63,631 bases of DNA from Chloroflexota bacterium. Its GTDB lineage: Bacteria; Chloroflexota; Anaerolineae; Aggregatilineales; Phototrophicaceae. The notes beneath the pieces are model-generated. The model was not told the DNA's origin. It saw only the letters and a list, made by a program, of their open reading frames with translations, and ran no database searches. The position numbers and the translations under genes are program-made. The number at the start of each line of letters is the position of its first letter. The stretch's first letter is position 1. This document shows, in pieces, positions 33,232-44,334 of the stretch. The stretch is taken from positions 1-63,631 of the forward strand of contig JAPOYU010000091.1 of the NCBI GenBank assembly GCA_026706395.1, read 5' to 3'.

Positions 33232-35640
33232 ATGAATCGACAGCTTCGAAATCAATCGGCCGGAGCCCTCGTCAAGACGGACACAAGAACATCGAGCCAG
33301 ATGATGATCGCCTCGCCTGCTGCATGGCGCAGCTTTGTGCAAAGCAATTGGGGTCAACTCAAACGCTTGGCCGATCAATCAATGCTTGATTCGCCCTATC
33401 AAAAGTTGGTGATGATGGTCTTTACGCCAGTCATGCCGAACCCGGCGACGAAACTGACGCTGCTGCGCCGGCTGCTGAAGAAGTTCCGTTATTGCGATGC
33501 CTTGAGCAAACGCATGACCGAAATCTACCGCGACCGGAACTACAGCCGAACGGCGGAATACTTGGCGCGGGACGAGCTATCGCCGGAAAAACTCAGCCGG
33601 GACGAAATTGTCGGGCTTGATTGGCTTATCGTGGCGACCGGCGGGCTTGACGGGTCGGCCAATCAAGGCATGCAGGCAATTCAATTCGCGCGCAACCTGC
33701 TGGAATCCATGCGCGAATATCGTGATTATCCCTCCGCCGTTCGGGTACAGGCCGGCAGCATTTCGGCTGGCGGGCACGTTATCTTCGCCGGTCAAGATGT
33801 GAACATCGTCGCCGAACATTACCATGGCAACAAGTCAGCGCTGAAGGCATATTTGGCCGCCGTCCGCACAGAATGGGACATCCCAACAACAACGATTCAC
33901 CCGGCCTCACAGCATCATACACCGGCGGCACTGCACCAGCTTTACACGCCGGTCGATATCTGGACGGACCAGCGACAGCTCCACAACGTTGGTATCGAGG
34001 AACTGAATGCCCGGCGGTATCAGGCGATCGAAAGAGACATGGACTTCGTTCGTGAGTCGGTCTTCGAGGTGATCGCCGCTCATCCGCTCATCGTGATCAC
34101 GGGCGCCGCCGGCACAGGCAAGAGTTCCCTTTGCCGCTACATCGTGACCGCGCTCGCATTCGCCTGCGATCCGCGGGCGGAGCGACAAAGCAAAGTCAAG
34201 GGCTTGGAGATGCTGGGGCCGTCCTGGATTCACGGTCCGATCCTGCCGATATATGTCAGCTTAAGGGACTTCGCCAACACGCCGGAGCTTTTCCCGAAGT
34301 CATTAGCCGAAGGCGCCGCGAATCACTTGCTGGATTATGTGAAACGGGCGACCGGCAACCTGGCGCCGCACCTCGAAGCTTACTTGACGCAGAGCGATGT
34401 GCCGACGCATGGCAGCTTGCTGGTGTTGGACGGTCTGGACGAAGTGTATGAGGAAAGTGATCGCATCATCCTGCAAAGGATCATAGAGAATTGGGCTGAT
34501 CGCTTTCCCAATTGCCGCATCATCGTGACCAGCCGAACCTACGCCTACCGGCACGATTCCCGCTGGCGCCTGTCGGAGCGGTTCGCCTCGGCGGAACTTG
34601 CGCCCTTCACCTGGAAGCAGGTACGGACCTACATCGAGCGCTGGTACGCGAATGTCGCCGAGAATCGTCCCAGTATCTTGGGCGGGCGAGCGGTGGCCTC
34701 CAGGCAGGCGGCTCTGATGGCGGCCGACCTCAACAAGACAATACGCGAGACGCGCGCGCTTTGGCCTTTGGCGCGGCAACCGCTAATGCTGGCCCTGCTG
34801 ACTTTGATTCATGAAGATTACAAGCAGCTGCCGGACAAACGGGCGGAACTGTACGAACATACGGTGGAACTGCTCGATCGCTGGAATATCCCCTCGCCCG
34901 CTGACAAACTGCATGAAAAGCTGGCGAATATCAATCTGGATCGGATGCGGGCGGCGCTGAAATTGATCGCCTTCGAATTGCACTCCGAACAGCGCAGTAC
35001 GCAACGCTATCCGACGATCATCCAGCGGGCGCGCCTCTTGGACAAGTTGATCGAGCAGCAATCGCTGGGCGGTGGCCTGGGAGCGGGCATAGAAGACGTG
35101 CTGGAGTACCTGGCGACCCGCAACGGCATCCTGGTATCGGATGCGCCGAATCTGTATCGCTTCCCGCATTTGACCATTCAGGAGTATCTGGCGGCATGCG
35201 CCCTTCTTGAGTTTTATGACGAGTGCAAGATGCCGGCCGGCTTAAGCGCGCCGGGAGGCGAGGGTTGGAACTTCCCGCAGAATGTCGTCGCCTTGCTCTG
35301 TCATGACTATGCGCGCTGGCGCAATGTTGTCTTGTTCGCCGGCGCCATCATCGCAGCGGGCAAATGGCAAGATATGCGCTGGCAACTCATTGATGAATTG
35401 CTGCCGCAAAACCTGGATGTAGCGATGTCCGAACAGGACTTGCATTGCATCAGCGTTGCCGCCGAGATCTGGGGGGAAAGTTGGCTGAAATCGCGAACCA
35501 GAAGTCAATTTGTAATTGAGTCGCATCTGCAGCGCTGCTTGCGACAGATCCACGGCGACGAAAGGATTGACGCGCCGGAGCGGGCGAACAATTACTCGAT
35601 ACTCGCGCACTTAATCCGCAACCAGCCGGCGCGCGCTTGA
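33232..35640 (+). CDS. NACHT-domain NTPase (bacterial NLR-like)
   Basis: 802 residues. An unrecognised helical N-terminal domain occupies 1-165. The strand element A-G-G-H-V-I-F-A-G-Q-D is at 179-189, shared with the preceding small protein. The NACHT domain starts about 285: Walker A G-A-A-G-T-G-K-S (291-298), Walker B L-L-V-L-D-G-L-D-E-V with D400, D403 and E404, and sensor I-V-T-S-R-T-Y-A-Y near 430. A C-terminal helical region (about 600-802) contains F-P-H-L-T-I-Q-E-Y-L-A-A, the usual NACHT winged-helix/repeat junction. Family members are STAND switches in innate immunity. ATG 33232 has a poor ribosome site. A 121-base gap separates it from the small protein. Confidence 0.88.
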   Translation: MNRQLRNQSAGALVKTDTRTSSQMMIASPAAWRSFVQSNWGQLKRLADQSMLDSPYQKLVMMVFTPVMPNPATKLTLLRRLLKKFRYCDALSKRMTEIYRDRNYSRTAEYLARDELSPEKLSRDEIVGLDWLIVATGGLDGSANQGMQAIQFARNLLESMREYRDYPSAVRVQAGSISAGGHVIFAGQDVNIVAEHYHGNKSALKAYLAAVRTEWDIPTTTIHPASQHHTPAALHQLYTPVDIWTDQRQLHNVGIEELNARRYQAIERDMDFVRESVFEVIAAHPLIVITGAAGTGKSSLCRYIVTALAFACDPRAERQSKVKGLEMLGPSWIHGPILPIYVSLRDFANTPELFPKSLAEGAANHLLDYVKRATGNLAPHLEAYLTQSDVPTHGSLLVLDGLDEVYEESDRIILQRIIENWADRFPNCRIIVTSRTYAYRHDSRWRLSERFASAELAPFTWKQVRTYIERWYANVAENRPSILGGRAVASRQAALMAADLNKTIRETRALWPLARQPLMLALLTLIHEDYKQLPDKRAELYEHTVELLDRWNIPSPADKLHEKLANINLDRMRAALKLIAFELHSEQRSTQRYPTIIQRARLLDKLIEQQSLGGGLGAGIEDVLEYLATRNGILVSDAPNLYRFPHLTIQEYLAACALLEFYDECKMPAGLSAPGGEGWNFPQNVVALLCHDYARWRNVVLFAGAIIAAGKWQDMRWQLIDELLPQNLDVAMSEQDLHCISVAAEIWGESWLKSRTRSQFVIESHLQRCLRQIHGDERIDAPERANNYSILAHLIRNQPARA

Positions 35641-35798
35641 TATAGCCGTATAGCAACACTGAGGCATTTCTTGACCATTCCACCCTCGGAGGCCGGCAGC
35701 GGGACTCAATTCGTATCTGCCGCCTCCTCGCGACATCGTATGTGCCGGTGGCAGGCTGGCGATGTAACGCGGTTAATGCCTATCACGGGAGAGTTCAA

Positions 35799-36986
35799 AT
35801 GACAACTATAAGAGTTGCAATCGCTATCTGCGTCCTTCTATCGGCTATCTCATTCACAATTGGACAAGATGCGGACGTGCTCATCACTCGCGATAGCGGA
35901 CCGTCAGCCGGCAGCGTGAAACTGACGGAGATCGCCACAGGCTTCAGCCGACCGCTCTATGTGACCCACGCCGGGGACAATTCCAATCGTCTGTTTCTGG
36001 TTGAGCAGAGTGGAAAGATCTGGATCCTCAACGATGGATCGAGGTCGGCACAGCCGTTTCTCGATGTATCGCAGATCATTTCGCCGTCAGCGCACGGAAC
36101 CGGCTTCACCGAACAGGGTCTGTTGGGGTTGGCGTTTCATCCTGATTTCGAATCAAACCGAAAGTTTTTCGTCAACCTGACCGATCGCAAAGGCGAAACA
36201 GTCGTGGCAAGCTATCTGGTTTCCGAGAACAATCCCTTCCTAGCCGATGTCAATAGCGGCCAGGTGATATTCAGGCTGGCCCAGCCATACGCGAATCACA
36301 ACGGCGGGCACATAGAATTCGGTCCTGACGGCTACCTGTACATTGCCTTGGGTGATGGCGGCTTGGCGAATGATCCGCTTGGCGCAGGCCAGAATCGGGG
36401 GCTCCTGCTGGGTTCAATCTTAAGGATTGATGTTGACAGCGCCCTGCCCTACGACATCCCGCCAGATAATCCCTTCGTGGACGATACGAGCGCTTACGAC
36501 GAAATCTGGGCATACGGTTTGCGCAACGTCTGGCGTTTCAGCTTCGACCGGCACACGGGTGATCTCTACTTTGCCGATGTCGGACAGAATCAATGGGAGG
36601 AGATCAACTATCAACCGGCGGACAGCCAAGGCGGCGAAAATTATGGCTGGAACGTCTGGGAAGGCAAGCATGTTTTCGCCGGCGGACATGCGCCGAATCA
36701 CGTGCCGCCCGTATATGAATACACAAGAAACATGGGTTGTTCAGTGACGGGGGGATACGTCTACCGCGGCGAAGCGGTCCCTGAGCTGCAAGCAGCATAC
36801 ATCTTCGGCGATTTTTGCTCGGGCCGCATTTGGGCGATCTGGCGTGACAAAGATCTCAATTGGCAGGCCCAGCAAATTATGAATACGGACATGGCGATCA
36901 GCAGTTTCGGCGAAGACGAGGCCGGCGAACTTTATGTGATTGACTATTCGGGCGCGCTATATCGCTTTGATCCGAAAGACGCCTAG
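35799..36986 (+). CDS. PQQ-type glucose/sorbosone dehydrogenase-like secreted protein
   Basis: 395 residues from ATG 35799, which has GGGAG upstream and begins a signal peptide (T-I-R-V-A-I-A-I-C-V-L-L-S-A). The frame extends to an earlier GTG at 35742, but that segment is not signal-like. The six-blade GSDH propeller shows G-F-S-R-P-L-Y-V-T, E-Q-G-L-L-G-L-A-F-H-P-D-F, the catalytic-site H-N-G-G-H-I-E-F-G-P-D-G, G-L-R-N-V-W-R-F-S-F-D and E-N-Y-G-W-N. Relatives oxidise sugars outside the cell with pyrroloquinoline quinone; some members of the family have lost this. It is convergent with the coiled-coil gene, sharing a CTAG at the stops. Confidence 0.85.
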   Translation: MTTIRVAIAICVLLSAISFTIGQDADVLITRDSGPSAGSVKLTEIATGFSRPLYVTHAGDNSNRLFLVEQSGKIWILNDGSRSAQPFLDVSQIISPSAHGTGFTEQGLLGLAFHPDFESNRKFFVNLTDRKGETVVASYLVSENNPFLADVNSGQVIFRLAQPYANHNGGHIEFGPDGYLYIALGDGGLANDPLGAGQNRGLLLGSILRIDVDSALPYDIPPDNPFVDDTSAYDEIWAYGLRNVWRFSFDRHTGDLYFADVGQNQWEEINYQPADSQGGENYGWNVWEGKHVFAGGHAPNHVPPVYEYTRNMGCSVTGGYVYRGEAVPELQAAYIFGDFCSGRIWAIWRDKDLNWQAQQIMNTDMAISSFGEDEAGELYVIDYSGALYRFDPKDA

Positions 36987-38359
36987 GCGACGATCGGTGT
37001 CTCTTCACTTGTCGTGATGCCGGCGCGGGTCCGTTTGTATTCCGCGACGAGCTTCTTGATCTGCAATTCGATCGGGTGGTAACGCTTCATCACTTGTTTG
37101 CCCTCGGTTTGAAGCTGACGCATGCGGGTTTCGACTTGCCGCAGTCTAGACTCAAGCTTGCCATCGTAGTTTTTCCAATCGATAAAGGCCAGCGGAACAA
37201 GCAAAATGCAAAAGGCGCCGATTCCATACATAACTGAACCATAATCCTGCTGGCCTGTGTACTGAAGATAGAAGCCCAGCGCGCCACTCGCCAAAACCAG
37301 CATAACGTGCAAGAACATGCGGCGGAAGAACGCTCCGCGCTTTTGACGTCTTTCCAGCTTTTTCTGCAGCTTGTCCCGCTGATCGCCGAGGTCATCGAGT
37401 TCGGCGCGGATGCTGTTCACCCTGTCTCGCAGCGGCTGTCCCTCCTCGATGAAGGTGTCAAGCCGATTCTTGACCAGCCGCGCCGCTTCCCACGTATCCA
37501 TCATGCGACTGTAGTGAACTTCCAGCGCCTTGATTTGCAGTTCGAGCGGCTGATAGCTCTGTTGATACTGGCTGCCTTCCTGCTTGAGCGCGAGCATCTG
37601 CTCTTCCAATCGGCGTTGTTTGCGAGCGGTACGGGTGCGTGGGTCCTTCCAATTGACGATCACTATCGGAATCAGAAGGGAACAGACCACCGCCAGGCCG
37701 AGGGCGACCAGACTCAAATCGCGAAAGGTATTGAAGTAATGAACGCCGACAGCGCCACTGACCGCGATCAAGACGACCAGCATTCCAATCCGCCGCAATA
37801 CAAAGCTGCGCTTCTTGCGGTCATCTATTTTCCTCTGCCGTTCTTCGTGCGTCGCAGTTAGCGCGGATAACTCGCCGACAACATTGTTGAGTTGGTCGCG
37901 CGCGGGTTGGCTTTTGATCTTGAGCGCGTCAAGGCGATGCTTGAATTGCTGAATCTTTAGCCATTCGTCGTACTGGTCTTGGCCGCCGACAAACCACTCA
38001 CCGGTCTTGTCATCGCCGAAAATAAAGCGGCCAAACTCAAAGCTATAAGGCAAAGGCCTACCGTTACTCAGGCTGCGTTCCAGGTCATTGACCTCTTCTA
38101 CCAGCTGTTCATGCAACAGAAGCAAGAGGTTTAGTGGCGCGGCCTGGCGTTTCAAGTCCGCTATCGACTGTGAGCCATTCTCATTCGGGAGCGAGTCCCG
38201 CTGCGATGTGATTTCTGTACGCAGGCGACCAAGCTCCTGGCGCACTCGGCGGATTCCGGCGGCGCGGTCGCGCGTGCTGAGGTATGGCTGAAATAGCCGC
38301 GTAATCCCAATCGCGTGCATATCATCGAGGTAATCCTGCGCCGTAGGCTGTTCTATCAT
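36983..38359 (-). CDS. coiled-coil membrane protein with internal duplication
   Basis: 458 residues, no recognised family. After an N-terminal helical region (1-135) the protein repeats a unit of about 157 residues twice (about 139-286 and 296-443). Each unit has a coiled coil beginning N/H-R-L-D, a basic R-R stretch, two membrane helices, an aromatic-D/N-W-K loop and a second coiled coil ending P-x-E-L-Q-I-K. The copies keep matching positions such as Q-P-x-R-D and Y-x-P. The layout suggests a membrane protein with long cytoplasmic or periplasmic coils, perhaps a scaffold. The start ATG 38359 lies about 70 bases below an extended -10 promoter. Confidence 0.65.
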   Translation of the reverse strand: MIEQPTAQDYLDDMHAIGITRLFQPYLSTRDRAAGIRRVRQELGRLRTEITSQRDSLPNENGSQSIADLKRQAAPLNLLLLLHEQLVEEVNDLERSLSNGRPLPYSFEFGRFIFGDDKTGEWFVGGQDQYDEWLKIQQFKHRLDALKIKSQPARDQLNNVVGELSALTATHEERQRKIDDRKKRSFVLRRIGMLVVLIAVSGAVGVHYFNTFRDLSLVALGLAVVCSLLIPIVIVNWKDPRTRTARKQRRLEEQMLALKQEGSQYQQSYQPLELQIKALEVHYSRMMDTWEAARLVKNRLDTFIEEGQPLRDRVNSIRAELDDLGDQRDKLQKKLERRQKRGAFFRRMFLHVMLVLASGALGFYLQYTGQQDYGSVMYGIGAFCILLVPLAFIDWKNYDGKLESRLRQVETRMRQLQTEGKQVMKRYHPIELQIKKLVAEYKRTRAGITTSEETPIVA

Positions 38360-38432
38360 CGCGCCGGCTCAAAACTATTCACGGTTTGCCAACACAAACA
38401 AACCGACAATCAACCTTCGCTGAGTCAAGGTC

Positions 38433-38441
38433 ATTATAGCA
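38433..38441 (-). promoter_or_regulatory. extended -10 promoter of the coiled-coil gene
   Basis: On the minus strand TGC (38441-38439) is joined to TATAAT (38438-38433), a perfect extended -10. It lies about 74 bases before the start codon. Confidence 0.5.
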
Positions 38442-38510
38442 TATCCGTCTAATGTCATAAGATAATTGTGACTGTGCGCTGAGTGATGGTTGCGGCCGAG
38501 GACATAGATC

Positions 38511-39458
38511 ATGTTGGATACATCGCTTTATCCTATGAAACTTCAACCGACATTGCATATCAAAGTCTGGGGCGGCCGGATGCTGGCAGAGCGGCTGAAC
38601 AAGTCACTGCCCACGCACGAGCCATATGGAGAGTCTTGGGAGCTGCACGGCACCGCGACTGTGCTCAATGGCAGCCTCCGCGGCAGGAACCTGGCGGAAC
38701 TCACACAGGAATTCGGCGCTGATCTCATCGGCGCGGGCAACGACCCGGCGGATGGTTTCCCACTCTTGGCAAAGTTTATCGACGCCAACGCCTGGCTGTC
38801 GATTCAGGTTCACCCCAACGACGAACAGGCGCAAGCGCTTGAAGGTGAGCCTCGCGGCAAAACTGAGGCATGGGTGGTGCTGCAGGCGGATCCGGCTGCA
38901 AGGCTTGTTGTCGGTGTGCGGCACGGGACTGGACGCACAAGGCTGGCGCATGCCATCGAGCAGAATACGCTTGACGAGCTGCTGGAATACGCCGAGGTGA
39001 ATGCTGGCGATGTTCTCTACATTCCGGCGAATACGATACACGCCCTGGGACCGGGGATACTGATATACGAGATTCAGCAATCGAGCGATATCACGTACCG
39101 GCTTTACGATTGGGGCCGGCTGGGGCTGGATGGCCAGCCGCGCGAGTTGCATATCGGGAAGGGCGTTCAGGTTTCAAACCTGGATACCTTGCCTCAGGTT
39201 CAACGCCCACATGGCGATTTGCTAATCGACGGCGACTACTTTCGCACCTGGCGCCATGAACTGCGGAATGACAGACTGAAGCTCGAAACGAAAGATCGAT
39301 TCCAAGGACTGACATGCATCGCCGGGGCGCTGCAACTGCAAGCGGAAGGACATCGGCCCGTCAATCTCGCGCAGGGCGAGACCGGACTGATCCCAGCCTG
39401 CCTTAAGGCCTATTCTCTGGCCGGCCAAGGAGTCGTCATTCGTTCCTGCCAACGCTGA
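38511..39458 (+). CDS. manA: mannose-6-phosphate isomerase, class I
   Basis: 315-residue cupin enzyme that interconverts mannose 6-phosphate and fructose 6-phosphate with one zinc. The metal-binding core is visible: S-I-Q-V-H-P-N-D near 99-106, G-K-T-E near 119-122, and the I-P-A-N-T-I-H-A-L-G-P-G segment near 173-184 with the third ligand. The Y-D-W-G-R motif near 201-205 is also typical. Start ATG 38511 has GAGGA eight bases before it; ATG 38535 is an alternative. The short length matches the Bacillus/Chloroflexota-type class I enzymes. It feeds nucleotide-sugar synthesis used by glycosyltransferases. Confidence 0.9.
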   Translation: MLDTSLYPMKLQPTLHIKVWGGRMLAERLNKSLPTHEPYGESWELHGTATVLNGSLRGRNLAELTQEFGADLIGAGNDPADGFPLLAKFIDANAWLSIQVHPNDEQAQALEGEPRGKTEAWVVLQADPAARLVVGVRHGTGRTRLAHAIEQNTLDELLEYAEVNAGDVLYIPANTIHALGPGILIYEIQQSSDITYRLYDWGRLGLDGQPRELHIGKGVQVSNLDTLPQVQRPHGDLLIDGDYFRTWRHELRNDRLKLETKDRFQGLTCIAGALQLQAEGHRPVNLAQGETGLIPACLKAYSLAGQGVVIRSCQR

Positions 39459-39561
39459 ATCGCCGACCAATTCTATAAACATAGTTTTTACATCACGTTT
39501 ACACCCTTCCAACATCCCTGTTGCACAATACTGATGTACTCGCAGTGGAAAAGGAGGGGCG

Positions 39562-42171
<2,610 letters not shown>

Positions 42172-42196
42172 GCGAAACAAAAGAACTAGGAAAGCG

Positions 42197-42220
42197 CGGG
42201 GCATGATCATGCCCCGTTTT
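42197..42220 (+). terminator. palindromic terminator after clpB
   Basis: A 20-base perfect palindrome (42197-42216) of two ten-base halves, followed by TTTT (42217-42220). It lies between convergent genes and ends the clpB transcript; on the other strand it has only a weak T run. Confidence 0.75.
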
Positions 42221-42460
42221 CTATTCTTCGGGCGGTGGCGCCGGCAGGTCGTCTTCGGCGGTGTCCTTCCACTTTTCGCCTTCGTCGACCAGCATCACCG
42301 GAATGCCGTCGCGGATGGGATACTTGTAGCCGCTGTCGTCACAGACCAACCAACTGTCCTTGACGATGCGCAATCGTCCCGGGTCGTCGCCCTTGTCTGT
42401 ATAATGCACGGCCACTGGGCAACGCAAGATTTCCATCAGATCATCGGATACGACCGCCAT
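42221..42460 (-). CDS. Trm112 / YcaR-like small protein
   Basis: 79 residues. ATG 42460 has GAAAGG seven bases upstream and is preferred to an in-frame start at 42496. The sequence shows L-M-E-I-L-R-C-P-V, then D-S-W-L-V-C and Y-P-I-R-D-G-I-P-V-M-L, the hallmarks of the Trm112p-like family. The first CxxC has lost its second Cys (C-P-V-A), so zinc binding is doubtful. Eukaryotic and archaeal Trm112 activates methyltransferases; the bacterial version is uncharacterised. Confidence 0.8.
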   Translation of the reverse strand: MAVVSDDLMEILRCPVAVHYTDKGDDPGRLRIVKDSWLVCDDSGYKYPIRDGIPVMLVDEGEKWKDTAEDDLPAPPPEE

Positions 42461-42623
42461 GGAACGACCTTTCCACGCCTTTACCGAGCTGGCCACAGTA
42501 TAGCTTTCGCCGGTTGCAGCGTCAATTCTAGCGCTATCGCCGCTGTTGATTATTTCTCATGCCACTATAATCAAGACGTTGTTACGCCGCAAGCAACCTT
42601 GATGACCGGGCCGGAACAGCGCA

Positions 42624-44264
42624 ATGCAAAGTAGCCGTAGAATCGCCGCAGATCAGCGACCTTCGACCGCCAAGTTTCGTACTGGCGCGAAACGTTTTGC
42701 TCTTCGTTTCCTTTTGATTATGCTACCAATTATGAGTACGATAGGCTCATTGCGCGCCCAGGTCCCGGTCATCGCAACCACCGTGCCGGGTACGCTTATC
42801 GATAGCAGCGAATACGTTCGCTCCCACCGCCTTGGCATTACGTTCATCAGCTTCACCGATAATCTTGGCGCAGAGCGCTATCGTAACGCTCTGATATTAG
42901 GAGCGGGCTGGAATCGCTGGCCGCTCTACTGGGATCGGGTGGAATCGCAGCCAAACAAATATGACTGGCTGGCATACGACAAGCTGGTTGCGGCCGATAT
43001 ACGCAATGGATTGCAGACAAACGCGATTCTATTGGGACGCCCGGGATTTTGGCAGGACGGAGACAGCGTAACCAACCTTTTCGCGCCGATTTACGCAAAC
43101 GGCAGCGACAGCGCTCAAGGCGACGAGCCGATTAACCCGCACAATCCTTGGGCGAGATTTGTCCATTACGCGGTGACGCGTTACAAGCCGGCTGGCGTTT
43201 TGGCACAGCATAATGGATTCACAGAAGGACAAGGCATCCGCGTCTGGGAAGTCTGGAACGAGCCCGACATTTCACAGTTTTGGAACGGCGGCGCCGAAGC
43301 GTATGCGCGCCTGCTCAAAACCGCAGCCATCGTGATAAAGAATGTCGACCCGCAGGCCCGCATCATGTTTGGCGGCCTGCTGTATGCCAGCGATGAAGGT
43401 TTTCTTGCGCGGGTCTTGCGATTGTTTCGGGGTGATCCCTTGCGCCATCGCTTCAACTGGTTTTTCGACATTGTCGCGGTACATAGTTATGATGACCCCT
43501 GGCGCAGTGGCTGGTTGACCAAAGTCGCGCAAGACACTCTCGGTTCTTACGACCTGTGGCGACCCGTGTGGGTGAATGAAACCGGCGTATCGGTCTGGAA
43601 CGACTATCCCGGTCCCGTGTGGGCCTTTGCGCCGGAACAGCGGCATAGACTCGCCACGCTCGAACAGCAAGCGCATTTTCTAATCATGAGCGCCGCGTTT
43701 GCCTGGTCTAAAGGCGCCGAGGTAGTCTTTTATCACCAGCTTTTTGACGATTGCGGAAATTATCCGGCCGGCACAGATTTTCCACCGCACAACGGTGAAT
43801 TCTGCGCGCAAGGCGCCTGCTATGGCGATGCCTTTGGCTTGTACCGCAACCAAGTGGATTCCCACTGCTTCAGTCAACATCCCTTCGCCAATTCGCCGCG
43901 GCCCGCGGCCCTGGCATTTCAGTTGCTCGCTGAAGTATTTGGGACTCATCCGTTTGAACCGGTTAGCTTAGTCGGCCTGACCGACGACGTTACCATGATT
44001 ACTTTCAGACGGTCGAACGGCGAGCGGATAATCGTCGTCTGGAACAATACCCGTGCGTCACGGACTTACACTTTTTTGGCTTCCAGCGAAAGCGCTACCA
44101 TGTATCACTTGAACGGCTTGAAGACGCAATTGCCGGCAGTCGGCAACAGTTACACCATCGAACTCAAGCCAGCCGGTGACTACAGTTTCCCAGACCTTGA
44201 AAGCACACGGCGAAGTGCAATCGGCGGCGAGCCCGTCATCCTAGTGGAATCGACGAGCCTGTGA
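42624..44264 (+). CDS. secreted glycoside hydrolase, clan GH-A type (GH39-like)
   Basis: 546 residues with an N-terminal basic region and signal helix (F-L-L-I-M-L-P-I-M near 30-40, then S-L-R-A-Q). The TIM-barrel acid/base is E213 in V-W-E-V-W-N-E-P-D, and the likely nucleophile is E319 in V-W-V-N-E-T-G, the two-glutamate pattern of clan GH-A at the usual spacing. A small beta domain follows from about 450. It most resembles GH39/GH5-type enzymes, but I cannot name the substrate. A membrane flippase-like gene follows 70 bases later. Confidence 0.75.
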   Translation: MQSSRRIAADQRPSTAKFRTGAKRFALRFLLIMLPIMSTIGSLRAQVPVIATTVPGTLIDSSEYVRSHRLGITFISFTDNLGAERYRNALILGAGWNRWPLYWDRVESQPNKYDWLAYDKLVAADIRNGLQTNAILLGRPGFWQDGDSVTNLFAPIYANGSDSAQGDEPINPHNPWARFVHYAVTRYKPAGVLAQHNGFTEGQGIRVWEVWNEPDISQFWNGGAEAYARLLKTAAIVIKNVDPQARIMFGGLLYASDEGFLARVLRLFRGDPLRHRFNWFFDIVAVHSYDDPWRSGWLTKVAQDTLGSYDLWRPVWVNETGVSVWNDYPGPVWAFAPEQRHRLATLEQQAHFLIMSAAFAWSKGAEVVFYHQLFDDCGNYPAGTDFPPHNGEFCAQGACYGDAFGLYRNQVDSHCFSQHPFANSPRPAALAFQLLAEVFGTHPFEPVSLVGLTDDVTMITFRRSNGERIIVVWNNTRASRTYTFLASSESATMYHLNGLKTQLPAVGNSYTIELKPAGDYSFPDLESTRRSAIGGEPVILVESTSL

Positions 44265-44334
44265 AGCCTTCGAATTTGGCAGGAATCGACTCCGGTAGCA
44301 ACGCGATCGTAGCGTACGCGCGGGACTCAATGAC

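Noticed and set aside
39459..39561. Heat-shock operator (CIRCE) before clpB
   Set aside because: I looked for the TTAGCACTC inverted repeat and did not find it; no convincing promoter could be placed either.
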